Source: Ruminococcaceae bacterium UBA6416 (GTDB lineage: Bacteria; Bacillota; Clostridia; Oscillospirales; Acutalibacteraceae). From it: a stretch of 64,000 nucleotides of DNA. Both the position numbers and the translations under genes were made by a program. The notes below the pieces were generated by a model, which did no database searches, was not told the origin of the DNA, and saw only the letters and a program-made list of their open reading frames with translations. The DNA is taken from positions 1 to 64,000 of the forward strand of contig DJPI01000010.1 in the NCBI GenBank assembly GCA_002438505.1, read 5' to 3'. Within the stretch, counting starts at the first letter, position 1. Each line of letters opens with the position of its first letter. Below are positions 7,224 to 15,922 of this stretch, in pieces.

Positions 7224-8816
7224 ATGAAAAAGACAGTTGCCTTTCTTCTTTGCGTTTTGCTTGTTTTTTCGTGCGCATCGACCGGTTTTGCGGCGCAGGA
7301 AAGCGAGCGCACACCCGTCATTGTTGTCAGCGGAATGGGTGCGTTTCCAACCGTTAACAATGAGACCGGTGAAAGCGTTTTTCCGCCCTCGGCTCAAACA
7401 ATAATCAAAACCGTTCTCGGCGCCGCCGGCCCGCTTGCGGCATCGGTTGCTCTGAACAAATGGGATATACTCGGAAAATACGGCGCAAAGCCGCTCCATG
7501 ACCTTTTTGAGGGGCTGAAGTGTGATGAAAACGGAAACCCGGTTTATAACACCTCGGCGAAAACCTTTCCCGGCTCAGCTGGCCAATACAATGAACTCAA
7601 GGGCGGCGAAAGCCTTGAGGTTTCCGTTCTGCGTGCGTGTGCCGATGAAATCGGCTGGAAGAATACATATTATTTCTACTATGACTGGCGCATGAGCGCA
7701 CTTGATATTGCCGATGACCTTGAAAAAACCATTGACCGCGCAATGAACGAAACAAAAAGCAAAAAGATTTCTCTTTTTGCAATGAGCTTCGGCGGAACAA
7801 TAACCTCGGCTTATCTTTATAAATACGGTTCAAACAAGCTCAAAAATGTTGTTTACGCCTCCAGCGCAATTTATGGCACAGACCTTGTTGGTGAACTCTT
7901 CTCCGGAAACCTTGAAATCAAGCTTGACTCAATCGTTAACTATCTTGAAGAATTTCTCATTGGCAGCGACTTCGCCTATAATTCCGTTGGTTTTTCCAGA
8001 GACATTATGCAGAAATATGGCAAAGGCGCAAAAAAAGCGATTGACGCATACTTCTTTTCAATGCTTGAAGCGCTGCGCGAGCCAATCTACGCCAAGGTCT
8101 TTATGGACACGTTTGTTCGCTTCCCCGGAGTTTGGGGACTGATGAATTCAAAGTGTTATGAAAAAGCAAAAAAGGCAATGGTTCCTTACGGCAATCTCAG
8201 CGAAAGCTTCATTAAAAAGACGGACGAATATATGTACAACGTCCAAATGAAAACGGATGAACTTATAAAAGCCGCGGAGAAAAACGGCGTGAATGTCTAT
8301 ATCATCGGCTCTTATAACTACGCCGGAATTCCGCTCACAAGCGGCGCAAAGAACCACTCGGACTGTCTCATTGATACTTATCTCATGAGCGGTTATGCAT
8401 CTGTTGCGGACTACGGAAAAACACTGACCTCTCCCGTTAATTCTTCAAAAAAAGTTTGCACCGATAAAACGCACAGCCACATTTCAACCGATGGCGTTAT
8501 TGACGCTTCAACCGGCATCCTTCCGGAAAGAACGTGGTTCATAAAGAATATGCGTCACGTTGAATACGGCTATAACCAGCAGGCGAGCAAGCTTGCGGCG
8601 TGGGTTGCAACAAGCGAAAACGGCGTTGATGTTCACTCTGATTCGCGTTATCCGCAGTTTGTTGACATGAGCCGCAAAACGGGAAACTTTACCTCGCTTA
8701 CAGAGGGCGTTGAGATTCCGGCAAAAACAACGGAAAAAAGCTTTCTTGTTAAGATTGACGAGTGGTTCGGAAAAATGATTGCGCTTTTCAGAAGCTTCCT
8801 TTTCAAAGCAAGATAA
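7224..8816 (+). CDS. Secreted lipase/acyltransferase-like hydrolase 2
   Basis: Tandem paralogue of the preceding gene, 530 residues. It has a signal peptide (about 1-24) with S-C-A-S close to its end, so a lipoprotein form cannot be excluded. The nucleophile elbow is A-M-S-F-G-G with Ser188. Blocks shared with the paralogue include Y-Y-D-W-R near residue 153, S-A-Y-L-Y-K-Y-G after the elbow, and the late T-D-G-V-I-D-A-S and W-F-I-K-N-M-R-H-V-E-Y. The last 24 residues form a basic aromatic amphipathic tail (F-L-V-K-I-D-E-W-F-G-K). The start at 7224 is set by AGGAG 10 bases upstream. Duplicate secreted hydrolases with similar tails suggest a shared location and different substrates. Confidence 0.8.
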   Translation: MKKTVAFLLCVLLVFSCASTGFAAQESERTPVIVVSGMGAFPTVNNETGESVFPPSAQTIIKTVLGAAGPLAASVALNKWDILGKYGAKPLHDLFEGLKCDENGNPVYNTSAKTFPGSAGQYNELKGGESLEVSVLRACADEIGWKNTYYFYYDWRMSALDIADDLEKTIDRAMNETKSKKISLFAMSFGGTITSAYLYKYGSNKLKNVVYASSAIYGTDLVGELFSGNLEIKLDSIVNYLEEFLIGSDFAYNSVGFSRDIMQKYGKGAKKAIDAYFFSMLEALREPIYAKVFMDTFVRFPGVWGLMNSKCYEKAKKAMVPYGNLSESFIKKTDEYMYNVQMKTDELIKAAEKNGVNVYIIGSYNYAGIPLTSGAKNHSDCLIDTYLMSGYASVADYGKTLTSPVNSSKKVCTDKTHSHISTDGVIDASTGILPERTWFIKNMRHVEYGYNQQASKLAAWVATSENGVDVHSDSRYPQFVDMSRKTGNFTSLTEGVEIPAKTTEKSFLVKIDEWFGKMIALFRSFLFKAR

Positions 8817-8843
8817 GCACGGATAAAATATTTGAAAAAACAC

Positions 8844-8872
8844 TTTACAGCACGGCTCATATTTAGTAAAAT
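8844..8872 (+). promoter_or_regulatory. Promoter upstream of pyrH
   Basis: TTTACA at 8844-8849 and TAAAAT at 8867-8872 with a 17-base spacer. The predicted transcript starts near 8879 and must pass the hairpin at 8912-8946 before reaching pyrH. Confidence 0.75.
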
Positions 8873-8911
8873 ATCCGTATAGGTATTACGGATAGTTACC
8901 TGAAGCTTCCG

Positions 8912-8953
8912 CAGGAGGCGCAGCAAAGCTCTGCTTTGCGCTCCTGTGTTTTT
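8912..8953 (+). terminator. Terminator-like hairpin in the pyrH leader
   Basis: GCAAAGC (8923-8929) pairs with GCTTTGC (8933-8939) around a three-base loop. The stem is extended by CAGGAG (8912-8917) with CTCCTG (8941-8946) across an unpaired bulge, and a run of five T follows. An earlier small stem, ATCCGTA/TACGGAT, spans about 8873-8893. It lies between the pyrH promoter and pyrH, so it may act as an attenuator as well as ending the lipase transcript. Confidence 0.65.
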
Positions 8954-8972
8954 GAAAGGACGGTCATTGAAA

Positions 8973-9677
8973 ATGCAGAACGTATATAAAAGAATTCTCC
9001 TTAAGCTCAGCGGCGAGGTTCTTGCCGGCAAGGACGGAAAGGGCATTGATTTTGAAACGGTGAACAAAATTTGCAAAGCCGTTAAAGATTGCGCCGACCT
9101 CGGCGTTCAAATCGGCCTTGTTGTTGGCGGCGGAAACTTCTGGCGCGGCCGCAGCAGCGGTGAAATGGACAGAACAAGAGCCGACCATATGGGTATGCTT
9201 GCAACGGCGATGAATTCCCTTGCTCTTGCCGATACCCTTGAGCAGCTCGGCGTTCCCGTCAGGGTTCAAACCGCAATCACAATGCAGCAGGTTGCCGAAC
9301 CTTATATCAGAAACAAGGCGGTTCGTCACCTTGAAAAGGGCAGAGTTGTAATCTTCGGCTGCGGAACGGGCAACCCGTTCTTTTCAACCGATACCGCGGC
9401 GGCTCTTCGTGCGGCGGAAATCAATGCGGAAATCATCTTCAAAGCAACGAATGTTGACGGCGTTTATGACAAAGACCCGAACAAGTTTTTCGATGCAGTT
9501 AAATATGACACGCTCACCCACAGTGAAATTCTTGAAAAGGGTCTTGCCGTAATGGACAGCACAGCCGCTTCCCTTTGCAGAGACAACGGAATTTCAATCC
9601 TTGTTTTCAATCTCAATGACCCTCAGAATATTGTCCGCGCCGTTAAGGGCGAAAAAATCGGAACGATTGTTTCTTAA
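8973..9677 (+). CDS. pyrH: UMP kinase
   Basis: Uridylate kinase phosphorylates UMP to UDP with ATP in pyrimidine synthesis. The protein opens with [11 protein letters not shown], the amino acid kinase signature, followed by [10 protein letters not shown] and later [11 protein letters not shown]. Length (234 residues) is normal. ATG 8973 is preferred; TTG 8967 in the same frame sits closer to AAAGGA (8955-8960) and is a plausible alternative. It begins the cluster pyrH-DUF-frr-uppS-cdsA-dxr-rseP-ispG-polC. The leader carries a promoter and a terminator-like hairpin. Confidence 0.97.
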   Translation: MQNVYKRILLKLSGEVLAGKDGKGIDFETVNKICKAVKDCADLGVQIGLVVGGGNFWRGRSSGEMDRTRADHMGMLATAMNSLALADTLEQLGVPVRVQTAITMQQVAEPYIRNKAVRHLEKGRVVIFGCGTGNPFFSTDTAAALRAAEINAEIIFKATNVDGVYDKDPNKFFDAVKYDTLTHSEILEKGLAVMDSTAASLCRDNGISILVFNLNDPQNIVRAVKGEKIGTIVS

Positions 9678-9709
9678 AAAAACGCCAGGAATAAAAAGAA
9701 GGAAAAGCA

Positions 9710-9949
9710 ATGGATTTAATTATCCTGATACCGTTCTTCATTTTCTTTGTTGTTGTCGGATGCCTTTCCCTTTTTAAACCGGAACTGTTTTGGAAAAGCA
9801 CGGAAAAATGGAAGTCCGAGGGCGAAAACTTAAGACCGTCAAAAAAGTACATAACATTTTTGCGTGTTTGCGGCGGAATTTATCTTGCTTTTGCTGCGGC
9901 GGCGCTGGTTTTCGGAATCGGATATCTGATGACCAATATTCAACCGTAA
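9710..9949 (+). CDS. Small two-helix membrane protein (DUF6199-like)
   Basis: A 79-residue protein with hydrophobic segments at about 2-22 and 50-74, separated by the polar stretch F-K-P-E-L-F-W-K-S-T-E-K-W-K. That pattern resembles the DUF6199 family of small membrane proteins, recognised from memory with moderate confidence. It lies between pyrH and frr, an insertion in an otherwise standard gene order. Function unknown. Confidence 0.72.
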   Translation: MDLIILIPFFIFFVVVGCLSLFKPELFWKSTEKWKSEGENLRPSKKYITFLRVCGGIYLAFAAAALVFGIGYLMTNIQP

Positions 9950-10001
9950 AATTTAAATCTTAAATTTAAAACAATTCAAATTAATAAAAGGAGTTATTAC
10001 T

Positions 10002-10556
10002 ATGCAAGAAGTATTTGAAAAAGCAAAATCAAAAATGGGTAAAACCGTGAACGCTCTCAAGAGCGAATATGCCGGCATCCGCGCAGGCAGAGCAAATCCG
10101 CAGATTCTTGATAAGCTCACCGTTGATTATTACGGAACGCCGACTCCCGTTGGCCAGCTTGCTTCAATTTCCGTTTCCGAGGCGAGGGTTCTTGTTATTC
10201 AGCCGTGGGATAAGTCCGTTCTCAAGGGCATTGAAAAGGCCATTCTTGCTTCCGACATCGGTATTAACCCGCAGAACGATGGAACCGTTATCCGCCTGAC
10301 CTTCCCGCCACTCACAGAGGACAGAAGACGCGACCTTGTTAAGGAGGTTCAAAAAATTGCGGAAAACTCAAAGGTTGCCGCGCGTTCAATCCGCCGCGAC
10401 TGCATTGAAAAGCTCAAGGCAATGAAAAAGGATTCGGCCATCACCGAGGACGACCTCAAGGACGGCGAAAAGGAAATTCAGAAAATTACCGACAACTGCG
10501 TTAAGGATATTGAAGCCGTTGCCGATGCAAAAGAAAAAGAAATCATGGAAATCTGA
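10002..10556 (+). CDS. frr: Ribosome recycling factor
   Basis: The 184-residue protein matches RRF over its full length. The three-helix bundle begins with T-V-N-A-L-K-S-E-Y-A-G-I-R-A-G-R-A-N-P, followed by Y-Y-G-T-P-T-P-V and the second-domain block T-F-P-P-L-T-E-D-R-R-R-D-L-V-K. It splits post-termination ribosomes together with EF-G. AGGAG lies nine bases before ATG 10002. Confidence 0.98.
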   Translation: MQEVFEKAKSKMGKTVNALKSEYAGIRAGRANPQILDKLTVDYYGTPTPVGQLASISVSEARVLVIQPWDKSVLKGIEKAILASDIGINPQNDGTVIRLTFPPLTEDRRRDLVKEVQKIAENSKVAARSIRRDCIEKLKAMKKDSAITEDDLKDGEKEIQKITDNCVKDIEAVADAKEKEIMEI

Positions 10557-10569
10557 TTTTTTTATCACA

Positions 10570-10601
10570 GGGCTGTCGCCTTTGGCGCCAGCCCACTTTT
10601 T
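10570..10601 (+). terminator. Hairpin between frr and uppS
   Basis: GGGCTGTCGCC (10570-10580) and GGCGCCAGCCC (10584-10594) pair with one mismatch around a three-base loop and are followed by a short T run. No clear promoter follows, so partial readthrough into uppS is expected. Confidence 0.65.
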
Positions 10602-10667
10602 GAAGAATTCGGAAAATATATTTGCCGCATGGCAAAGCAAAAGTATTTTTTAAGAAGGAGCCGTAAA

Positions 10668-11390
10668 ATGGAAAAAGAACATATCATTTTGCCCGAACAC
10701 ATTGCAATAATCATGGACGGCAACGGCCGCTGGGCAAAGAAAAGGGGACTTGAACGCACCGAGGGACACAAGGTCGGAGCGGAGGTCTTCAGAAAAATCT
10801 GTCAGTACGGCTCCGATATCGGCATAAAATATATGACCTTTTATGCCTTTTCAACCGAAAACTGGAAGCGCTCCGCCTTTGAGGTCGGAAAGATTATGGA
10901 TCTTTTCAGGAAGTATCTTGAAGAGATGGAAGAGCGCGAGAGCGAAAACGAGGAAGCCGGATATAACATCCATTTCATCGGCTCGCGCGAGGGTATGCCC
11001 GAGGATATTGCAGAGCTTATGGACGTTGTTGAGGCGCGCTCAAGCGACAAAAACAAAATCCACATCAACATTGCCGTCAATTACGGCGGCCGAGACGAGA
11101 TTGTTCACGCGGTGAAGCGCCTTTCAAAAGAAATTGAAAGCGGCGTTCTTTCGTCTGATGACATTACGGAGAAGGCAATCTCCGATAACCTTTACACCGC
11201 CGGTCAGCCCGACCCGGATCTTGTTATCCGTCCGAGCGGAGAGGAACGGCTTTCAAACTTCCTCATCTGGCAGCTTGCTTATGCGGAGTTTTACTCAAGT
11301 GATGTTCTTTGGCCGGACTTCACTCCCTCAGACCTTGACAAAGCCATTGAGGAATATTCAAAGCGCAACCGCCGCTTCGGCGGAGTATGA
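10668..11390 (+). CDS. uppS: Undecaprenyl diphosphate synthase
   Basis: A cis-prenyltransferase that elongates farnesyl diphosphate to the C55 lipid carrier used in peptidoglycan and teichoic polymer synthesis. The signature H-I-A-I-I-M-D-G-N-G-R-W-A has the catalytic Asp17, and the C-terminal R-P-S-G-E-E-R-L-S-N-F-L-I-W-Q-L-A-Y-A-E block is intact. The start at 10668 has AAGGAG at 10654-10659 and gives a normal 240 residues; the upstream start at 10629 would add a non-homologous extension. cdsA follows after 42 bases. Confidence 0.97.
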   Translation: MEKEHIILPEHIAIIMDGNGRWAKKRGLERTEGHKVGAEVFRKICQYGSDIGIKYMTFYAFSTENWKRSAFEVGKIMDLFRKYLEEMEERESENEEAGYNIHFIGSREGMPEDIAELMDVVEARSSDKNKIHINIAVNYGGRDEIVHAVKRLSKEIESGVLSSDDITEKAISDNLYTAGQPDPDLVIRPSGEERLSNFLIWQLAYAEFYSSDVLWPDFTPSDLDKAIEEYSKRNRRFGGV

Positions 11391-11432
11391 AAGAGAATGA
11401 AAGGACAGATTTTTTCTGTTTGGTATAAATAA

Positions 11433-12323
11433 ATGAAAAAAATTAAATTCAAGGGTGAAAGAACCCGTTCAACGCTGATAATTTCAGCCGGACTGATTCT
11501 TTTCCTGCTTGCAATCTTCTTTGATTTCAGGCCTGGATATACGCTCATGGTTGCCGCGGTTTCACCGATGGCAACATTTGAACTTCTTCGCGCATGCGGC
11601 GCAAAAAGCAAACTGCTCTTTACTCTTTCCTGCGTTGTGAGCGCGTTTTCCGCGTTTTATGTCAGCTATGAAATTCCGATTAAGCCCGTTGGCGTTTTTG
11701 TCAGCTTTTATGCGCTTTTGCTTCTTTTTCTTGCGGTCATTTTTAACAAGGAAATCAAGTATGTTGACTCGGTTGCGGCGCTGTTTTCCTCCGTTGCAAT
11801 TCCGTATTCGTTCACCTGCTTTATCCGTCTCAACGATATTGCAAAGCTGAGCCCGGAAAAGCTGTCTCACCATGAGGGAGTTTTCCTTGTTATGCTTGCT
11901 TTTTCCTGCTCATGGGTAACGGATGTTTTTGCGTTCCTTGTCGGCCGGAAAATCGGAAAGCACAAGATGACACCGCACATCAGCCCGAAAAAGTCTTTTG
12001 AGGGCGCCGTCTTCGGAACGCTTATCACGGCGGCCGTCAATGTTCTTTTGCTGTTCCTTTTTTCTTTTGGAACGGGAAAACTCGGCTATCACGCCTTCTT
12101 CGGTGAAAGCGCTATGAAATATCTTTACATAATCCCGATTTCCTGCGTTCTTTCCGTTGTCAGCATGTTCGGCGACCTTGCGGCGTCCGTGCTCAAGCGC
12201 AATGTTGGAATTAAGGATTACAGCAATCTTCTTCCCGGTCACGGCGGAATTATGGATCGCTTTGACAGCACACTTTTTGTTCTTCCCGTGCTTTACGGAA
12301 TTTACGTTTTGATATACGCTTAA
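11433..12323 (+). CDS. cdsA: Phosphatidate cytidylyltransferase
   Basis: A 296-residue polytopic membrane enzyme that makes CDP-diacylglycerol from phosphatidate and CTP. Several hydrophobic helices are visible. The family signature near the C-terminus is present: S-V-L-K-R-N-V-G-I-K-D-Y-S-N-L-L-P-G followed by H-G-G-I-M-D-R-F-D-S. An internal D-V-F-A-F-L-V-G-R-K-I-G-K-H block is also typical. The position between uppS and dxr is the usual one. Confidence 0.96.
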   Translation: MKKIKFKGERTRSTLIISAGLILFLLAIFFDFRPGYTLMVAAVSPMATFELLRACGAKSKLLFTLSCVVSAFSAFYVSYEIPIKPVGVFVSFYALLLLFLAVIFNKEIKYVDSVAALFSSVAIPYSFTCFIRLNDIAKLSPEKLSHHEGVFLVMLAFSCSWVTDVFAFLVGRKIGKHKMTPHISPKKSFEGAVFGTLITAAVNVLLLFLFSFGTGKLGYHAFFGESAMKYLYIIPISCVLSVVSMFGDLAASVLKRNVGIKDYSNLLPGHGGIMDRFDSTLFVLPVLYGIYVLIYA

Positions 12324-12336
12324 CAGGTGAAATAAA

Positions 12337-13485
12337 ATGACTGAAAAACTTTCAATATTAGGCTCAACCGGCTCAATCGGGAAACAGGCGCTTGACGTTT
12401 GCGAAAGGGCCGGGATTGCCGTAACCGCCTTGACGGCGAACGGCAGCGCGGCTCTCCTTGAAGCGCAGGCAAGAAAATTTAAGCCGAAAAAGGTTGCTCT
12501 TGCCGATGAAAATGCGGCCAAGGAGCTTAAAATCCGCCTCGCCGATACCGATATTAAGGTTCTCGGCGGACAAAGCGGCGTTTGTGAATGCGCGGCCGAG
12601 GAAACGGCAGACACTGTTCTCAACGGCATTGTTGGAATGGCCGGCCTTGAGCCGACGCTTGCGGCGCTGAACGCGAAAAAAAAGCTTGCCCTTGCAAACA
12701 AGGAAACTCTTGTTGTCGGCGGAAGGCTTGTTACGCGCACCGCAAAGGAGAACAACATTAAAATTCTTCCCGTTGACAGCGAGCACAGCGCAATTTTTCA
12801 GTGCCTCCAGGGAATGAATAAAAAGAAAGAGCTCAAATCAATAATATTAACGGCGTCCGGCGGACCTTTCTTTGGAAAAACAAGGGCGGAGCTTGAAAAC
12901 GTCACCGTTGCAGAGGCTCTTCATCACCCGAACTGGAGCATGGGCGCAAAAATTACCGTTGACAGCGCAACAATGATGAACAAGGGACTTGAACTGATTG
13001 AGGCGGTTTGGCTTTTTGATGTTTTGCCGTCCGAAATTCAAATTGTTGTTCACCGTGAAAGTATTGTCCATTCGCTTATTGAATATGTTGACAACTCCGT
13101 GATAGCCCAGCTCGGCGTGCCTGATATGAGAATACCGATTCAGTACGCTCTGACATATCCGGCAAGGATTCCCTCTCCAGTGAAGCGTTTGACGCTGAGC
13201 GATTACGGAACGCTCACCTTTTCAAAGCCGGATTATGAAACCTTCCGCTGCATAAACCTCTGCCGCTCAGCAATCGAAAAGGGTGGCCTTTATCCTGCGA
13301 TTGCAAACGGCGCGAACGAAAAAGCCAATGAACTTTTCCGGAATGGGAAAATAGGCTTTTTGAAAATTGCAGAGCTTGTTGAAGCCGCGGTTTCAAACGG
13401 TGTTTCAAAAGATAATTATACGCTTTCCGATGTCCTTGAGGTGGATGCGTCCGCAAGAGATTTTGTTGAAAGCAAAGTCAGGTGA
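12337..13485 (+). CDS. dxr: 1-deoxy-D-xylulose 5-phosphate reductoisomerase
   Basis: Catalyses the NADPH-dependent conversion of DXP to MEP, the first committed step of the non-mevalonate isoprenoid pathway. The nucleotide-binding start I-L-G-S-T-G-S-I-G, A-N-K-E-T-L-V, P-V-D-S-E-H-S-A-I-F-Q and T-A-S-G-G-P-F-F metal and substrate loops, and the H-P-N-W-S-M-G block are all seen. The 382-residue length is normal. rseP begins five bases after its stop. Confidence 0.97.
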   Translation: MTEKLSILGSTGSIGKQALDVCERAGIAVTALTANGSAALLEAQARKFKPKKVALADENAAKELKIRLADTDIKVLGGQSGVCECAAEETADTVLNGIVGMAGLEPTLAALNAKKKLALANKETLVVGGRLVTRTAKENNIKILPVDSEHSAIFQCLQGMNKKKELKSIILTASGGPFFGKTRAELENVTVAEALHHPNWSMGAKITVDSATMMNKGLELIEAVWLFDVLPSEIQIVVHRESIVHSLIEYVDNSVIAQLGVPDMRIPIQYALTYPARIPSPVKRLTLSDYGTLTFSKPDYETFRCINLCRSAIEKGGLYPAIANGANEKANELFRNGKIGFLKIAELVEAAVSNGVSKDNYTLSDVLEVDASARDFVESKVR

Positions 13486-13489
13486 TAGA

Positions 13490-14818
13490 ATGAAATTGAA
13501 TCTTCTTGTAACTTTTTCCGCAGTCTGGAGCAAAGCGTGGCCGATTCTTGTTGCCATCCTCTTTTTCGGCCTGATAATTTTTATCCATGAGTTCGGCCAT
13601 TTCATTTTTGCAAAGCTTTTTAAGGTCAAGGTCAACGAGTTTGCACTCGGAATGGGACCGACAATTTTCAAAAAGCAGGGGAAAGAGACAAAATATGCCC
13701 TGCGTCTTTTCCCGATAGGCGGCTTTGTCAGCATGGAGGGCGAGGATGAGGACAGCGAGGACGAGGGTGCGTTCTGCAACAAAAAGCTCTGGCAGAAAAT
13801 GATTATCGTTGCCGCCGGAGCGGTGAACAACATCATTCTCGGCGTTTTGATTTGTATTCTCATTGTTGCCGGAGTCGGCTCAAGCCAAAAAGACCCGCTT
13901 GTTGGAACAAACACGATTTCTCAATTCTATGAGAACGCGGTCAGCAACGGCGAAAACGGACTTAAGGCCGGAGATAAAATTCTGAAAATCGACTCCAAGC
14001 GTGTTTTCTCCGATTATGACATAACATTCCTTATGCAGCGCAACAATACCGGGAAATATTCCTTTCTTGTTGAGCGCGACGGAAAAAAGGTTGAGCTTCC
14101 TGAGGTCAACTTCGCCGTCCGCACCGGAGGAAACTTTTCATACGATGAAAACTGCGTCATCTCCTCCGTCAGCGCAAAGCTCAAAAAAGCCGGACTCAAA
14201 GACGGCGATAAAATTCTTTCCGTTAACGGCGTTAAGGTTGAAACAAGCAAGGCGCTCATGGAAGAAATCGGAAAGGATAAGGATTACACAATAGACTTCA
14301 CCGTTTTGCGCGGCGATGAAGAAAAAAACTTTGAAAAGGTCAAAATGCAAACATTGACCGTTTTTGATTTTTCAATCCGCGGAGAAAAGCCGAATTTCTT
14401 CAATGTTATCGGCGGTGCGTTCGGATATACCATAACAATGTCAAGAATGGTCTATCTCAGCCTTTTTGACATCATTCGCGGAAAGTACGGCTTTAACGAC
14501 CTTGCCGGCCCGATAGGAACGGTTTCCGTTATTGCCGATGTTACCGAGCAAAGCGTTCAAAGCGCAGACTTCGGCGCAATGCTGATGATGATGGCGCTCA
14601 TTACAATAAATATTGGCGTTTTCAATCTTCTTCCGGTACCGGCGCTGGACGGCGGACGGCTGTTCTTCATGTTTGTTGAGCTCATCACAAGGAAAAAGAT
14701 TCCGCCGAAATATGAAAACTGGATCCACGCCGCAGGACTCGTTCTTCTTCTTATTTTCATGGCGGTCATTTCCGCAAGTGATATCTGGAAATGGGTCTCC
14801 GGAGTCGGGTTTATGTGA
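13490..14818 (+). CDS. rseP: Site-2 intramembrane zinc metalloprotease (RseP/RasP)
   Basis: A membrane-embedded protease of the M50B family that cleaves anti-sigma factors and signal-peptide remnants within the membrane. The zinc motif H-E-F-G-H is at residues 33-37 inside the first helix. The second conserved motif N-L-L-P-V-P-A-L-D-G-G-R-L is near residue 390. PDZ-like sequence lies between. ATG 13490 follows AGGTGA formed by the end of dxr; the open frame extends upstream to 13367 but overlaps dxr. The 442-residue length fits the family. Confidence 0.95.
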   Translation: MKLNLLVTFSAVWSKAWPILVAILFFGLIIFIHEFGHFIFAKLFKVKVNEFALGMGPTIFKKQGKETKYALRLFPIGGFVSMEGEDEDSEDEGAFCNKKLWQKMIIVAAGAVNNIILGVLICILIVAGVGSSQKDPLVGTNTISQFYENAVSNGENGLKAGDKILKIDSKRVFSDYDITFLMQRNNTGKYSFLVERDGKKVELPEVNFAVRTGGNFSYDENCVISSVSAKLKKAGLKDGDKILSVNGVKVETSKALMEEIGKDKDYTIDFTVLRGDEEKNFEKVKMQTLTVFDFSIRGEKPNFFNVIGGAFGYTITMSRMVYLSLFDIIRGKYGFNDLAGPIGTVSVIADVTEQSVQSADFGAMLMMMALITINIGVFNLLPVPALDGGRLFFMFVELITRKKIPPKYENWIHAAGLVLLLIFMAVISASDIWKWVSGVGFM

Positions 14819-14848
14819 TGCTGAATTTTGGAATACAGACGGTGCTTT

Positions 14849-15901
14849 ATGATTAAGAGAAGAGAAAGTAAAAAAGTTAAAGTCGGAAACATTTTTATCG
14901 GAGGAGACAGTCCGGTCACGGTTCAGTCAATGCTCAACGCCGAGGCGCATGACATTGAAAAAAACATTGCTCAGGCGAAAGCGCTTGAAACTGCCGGGTG
15001 TGAAATTATCCGCGCCGCAGTGCCGGATATGGACGCCGTTAAGACCATTGCTGCACTCAAGGAGAACATTGCCGTTCCCGTTGTTGCGGACATTCACTTC
15101 AATTATAGAATTGCGCTCGAATGTGTTGCGGCCGGTGTTGACAAAGTCAGAATCAATCCGGGCAACATTGGAGATGACGCAAACGTCAAAGCTGTTGCGA
15201 AAGCCTGCCGGGCAAAAAATGTTCCAATTCGTATCGGCGTAAACTCCGGTTCGGTTGAAAAGCATATCCTTTCAAAATACGGCGCTCCGACCGCGCAGGC
15301 CATGGCGGAGAGCGCAATGTATCACGTCAGTCTCCTTCAGAAATTTGACTTTGATGATATTGTGATTTCAATCAAATCCTCAAATGTTCAAACAATGATT
15401 GAAGCGTATAAAGAGGTTGCCGCAATGTGTCCTTATCCGCTCCATCTCGGCGTGACCGAAGCCGGAACAAAAAGGATGGGAATGCTCAAGTCCACCGTTG
15501 GAATCGGCTCGCTTTTGACTGCCGGAATCGGAGACACCATACGCGTTTCTCTCACTGCTGACCCGGTTGAGGAGGTCTATGCCGGACTTGATATTCTCAA
15601 AGCGGCCGGAATCAGAAACGATACGCCGACCCTGGTTTCCTGCCCGACCTGCGGACGGACAAAAATCGACCTCATCTCACTTGCCGAAGAAGTTGAAGAA
15701 AAGCTCAGGGGAATTAAAAAGCCCATTAAGGTCGCAGTAATGGGCTGCGTTGTTAACGGCCCGGGTGAGGCGAGGGAAGCCGATGTCGGAATAGCGGGCG
15801 GAGACGGCTGCGGAATCATTTTCCGCCACGGTGAAATTCTCAGAAAAGTTCAAGAAACCGAGTTGGTTTCCGAGCTTATGAAGGAAATAGATAATCTGTG
15901 A
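14849..15901 (+). CDS. ispG: 4-hydroxy-3-methylbut-2-enyl diphosphate synthase
   Basis: Iron-sulfur enzyme that reduces MEcPP to HMBPP, the penultimate MEP-pathway step. The protein begins with R-R-E-S-K-K-V-K-V-G-N and V-T-V-Q-S-M. Cluster ligands are visible in S-C-P-T-C-G-R-T and G-C-V-V-N-G-P-G-E-A. ATG 14849 gives a normal 350 residues; a TTG 21 bases upstream would add seven unsupported residues. The ribosome binding site is weak, as expected within a tight operon. Confidence 0.97.
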   Translation: MIKRRESKKVKVGNIFIGGDSPVTVQSMLNAEAHDIEKNIAQAKALETAGCEIIRAAVPDMDAVKTIAALKENIAVPVVADIHFNYRIALECVAAGVDKVRINPGNIGDDANVKAVAKACRAKNVPIRIGVNSGSVEKHILSKYGAPTAQAMAESAMYHVSLLQKFDFDDIVISIKSSNVQTMIEAYKEVAAMCPYPLHLGVTEAGTKRMGMLKSTVGIGSLLTAGIGDTIRVSLTADPVEEVYAGLDILKAAGIRNDTPTLVSCPTCGRTKIDLISLAEEVEEKLRGIKKPIKVAVMGCVVNGPGEAREADVGIAGGDGCGIIFRHGEILRKVQETELVSELMKEIDNL

Positions 15902-15922
15902 GATAAGGGAAATATACATAAA

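Noticed and set aside
11910..12758. Long minus-strand open frame of 282 codons
   Set aside because: It lies antisense to cdsA and dxr, both fully supported by motifs. Its translation is low-complexity Ser/Ala/Arg sequence without any family pattern.
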